Of a stretch of 64,000 nt of DNA, positions 62,901-64,000 are shown piece after piece (position 1 is the first letter of the stretch; each line of letters starts with the position of its first letter). This stretch comes from Vibrio splendidus (lineage in GTDB: Bacteria > Pseudomonadota > Gammaproteobacteria > Enterobacterales > Vibrionaceae), in assembly GCF_002873455.1 (NCBI RefSeq), contig NZ_MCUN01000010.1:310001-374000 (forward strand), read 5' to 3'. The notes beneath the pieces are model-generated. The model saw nothing but the letters and a program-made list of their open reading frames with translations. It was not told the origin of the DNA and searched no databases. Made by a program: the position numbers and the translations under genes.

Positions 62901-62935
62901 AAAAAAAAAGCGAGTCCCTTAGGAACTCGCAAAAA
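62901..62935 (-). terminator. Terminator of rctB
   Basis: GCGAGTCCC-TTA-GGAACTCGC (one mismatch) with nine A on the + strand giving the T tract for the rctB transcript and five A on the other side. Confidence 0.85.
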
Positions 62936-63151
62936 TCTATTCAGTATGATGTAACAAAATATGAGCCAATCTATTAATCATAAGAAAGGACAAAGGTTGT
63001 CTATTCGGGATAAATAATAATCAACTGGATGCGTTACATTGTCAGAACTTTGTCAGCGTTAGGTGCGGTTTTAATCAACACCGAATGTGTTCAAACTATC
63101 CATTCATCGACCGTAAATAGCGGCTTGTTGCTACTGAGTAATGGCGAGTTA

Positions 63152-64000
63152 TTAATGGCCAATTGCCATCTCATCGAGCGCCAGAAACACATTCTCGTCC
63201 AAATGACCTTCGTGAACTTGTTTACACACTTTACGACGTACAGCCAAACCAGAAATCAAACGTTCAATGGACAGGTGTCGGTTACTGGTGCTATCACGAT
63301 CGTTGTACAGCTCAATCAAACGACTCAGTGTTTCGTATGGGATAACATCCTCCCCTACTCTCAACCAATCAAGCTTCTCAATGAGCTCTGAGCACTCTTC
63401 TTTGATTGAGGCATGTGAGTGCCCTGTCATAGCAGATAAAGCCGTTATGCTGCGTTCTAGAGCCTCTGCGGAGGTATATTTAGATAGAGTAATCATGATC
63501 TCATCAGCGTTGATCTCAACAGAGTGTTTACGCTGCTTAACTCGACGTCCCAATTTGCCTCTTGGCGACGGAGCTTTACGCTGAATTGGCTCAAACTCAC
63601 CATCGATAATCTCAGACAGCTCTTCCAGCTTCTGCTTAGACACCATCTCGTTACGCAGTGGGTTCGGTAACGTTGGTGCCATATTACGCTTACCAGCGTT
63701 AGTGGTACGCGCTCTTGAATAACGTAATACTTCTTCGACGTTACATTTAATATCAACCTGATAATCGGTGGTTTTACCTTTTTCGATCAACGCAGTGATC
63801 GTCAAGTGATAGCCCCAAAGGTTCACCAGGAAGGTATCTTCTTGATCCTCTACTTCGCCCAATTTTCTGAGTTCGCGGATCAAATCCATCGAGAAACGAC
63901 GCCAATCGATATTACGAGCCAACTTCTGGTTCAGCTCGCTCAGTAACATACAATCTGAGTGGCGACGTGCCATACGGCTTCTAAAGTACGAATACATTTG
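63152..64000 (-). CDS. rctB: Chromosome 2 replication initiator RctB (C-terminal part)
   Basis: The frame is open to the right edge, so the first visible residues (Q-M-Y-S-Y-F at 64000-63983) are internal; about 282 C-terminal residues of the roughly 658 in V. cholerae RctB are present. Landmark blocks are RMARRHSDCMLLSELNQKL, RDWRRF-like WRRFSMDLIRELRKL, VEEVLRYSRARTTNAGKRNM, NPLRNEMVSKQKLEEL and GEFEPIQRKAPSPRG. RctB binds iterons in oriCII and unwinds it once per cell cycle, timed by crtS on chromosome 1. This part contains the dimer/auto-inhibition region. The origin is expected beyond the right edge. Confidence 0.93.
   Translation of the reverse strand, partial: QMYSYFRSRMARRHSDCMLLSELNQKLARNIDWRRFSMDLIRELRKLGEVEDQEDTFLVNLWGYHLTITALIEKGKTTDYQVDIKCNVEEVLRYSRARTTNAGKRNMAPTLPNPLRNEMVSKQKLEELSEIIDGEFEPIQRKAPSPRGKLGRRVKQRKHSVEINADEIMITLSKYTSAEALERSITALSAMTGHSHASIKEECSELIEKLDWLRVGEDVIPYETLSRLIELYNDRDSTSNRHLSIERLISGLAVRRKVCKQVHEGHLDENVFLALDEMAIGH

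Overview
The window looks like part of the second chromosome of a Vibrio, just beside its replication origin. The decisive marker is the right edge (63152-64000, minus strand), which encodes the C-terminal part of RctB, the initiator found only on Vibrionaceae chromosome 2; the origin itself should lie just beyond the right end. A vemP-secD2-secF2 locus, a Vibrio-type phenylalanine/tyrosine degradation set, a DUF3283 gene and many divergently paired LysR regulators agree with this. Genus is read from gene content; species cannot be read safely. No rRNA, tRNA, CRISPR array, IS element or prophage core genes were seen.

Layout. 1-8.2 kb: an accessory block of exported proteins (serine hydrolase, two beta-barrels, a small YadA-type autotransporter, a DsbA-like thiol protein, MazG-like, PAP2 and glycine-zipper proteins, plus a CDF metal transporter). 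It starts at a truncated XRE regulator, and its intergenic regions repeatedly carry a (C/A)AAATGAAACC-type motif and two near-identical promoters. 8.2-12.5 kb: LysR regulator divergent from an SDR, MFS and old-yellow-enzyme operon. 12.8-17.4 kb: an RlmJ paralogue, then secF-secD and, upstream of them, a divergent vemP arrest-peptide gene with a long hairpin in front of secD. 17.6-23.5 kb: two tandem M16 lipoprotein peptidases. 23.6-30.5 kb: a compact seven-gene minus-strand operon (periplasmic protein, ABC ATPase, FtsX-type permease, LolA-like protein, outer-membrane barrel, LytS-like kinase, LytTR response regulator), a good candidate for an uncharacterised envelope export/sensing system. 30.5-41.4 kb: small accessory modules (LysR/EamA/SnoaL; Gfo-Idh-MocA/MFS; DUF1254/LysR; HIBADH/LysR/DUF2798), two of them bounded by direct duplications. 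41.4-55.3 kb: a YebC-family protein, DUF3283, phhAB, acetoacetyl-CoA synthetase, carbamate kinase behind a CRP-type promoter, a secreted hydrolase plus porin pair, the hpd-hmgA-fah-maiA operon, and a HAD phosphatase. 55.6-64 kb: a hybrid kinase divergent from a family-3 binding protein, a NADAR/YbiA protein, a small protein, a Fur-boxed pair of Opp/Dpp-type ATPases with an unknown third gene, a GATC-rich stretch, and rctB.

How genes work together. Phe is hydroxylated by PhhA (cofactor recycled by PhhB), and the resulting Tyr, after transamination elsewhere, goes through HppD, HmgA, MaiA and Fah to fumarate and acetoacetate; the acetoacetyl-CoA synthetase next to phhA can activate the acetoacetate. 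Strong TyrR-type boxes stand in front of both halves. VemP is expected to monitor Sec export and switch on the alternative SecDF. Short tandem repeats sit on the stop codons of four unrelated genes, an unusual recurrent feature of this region.
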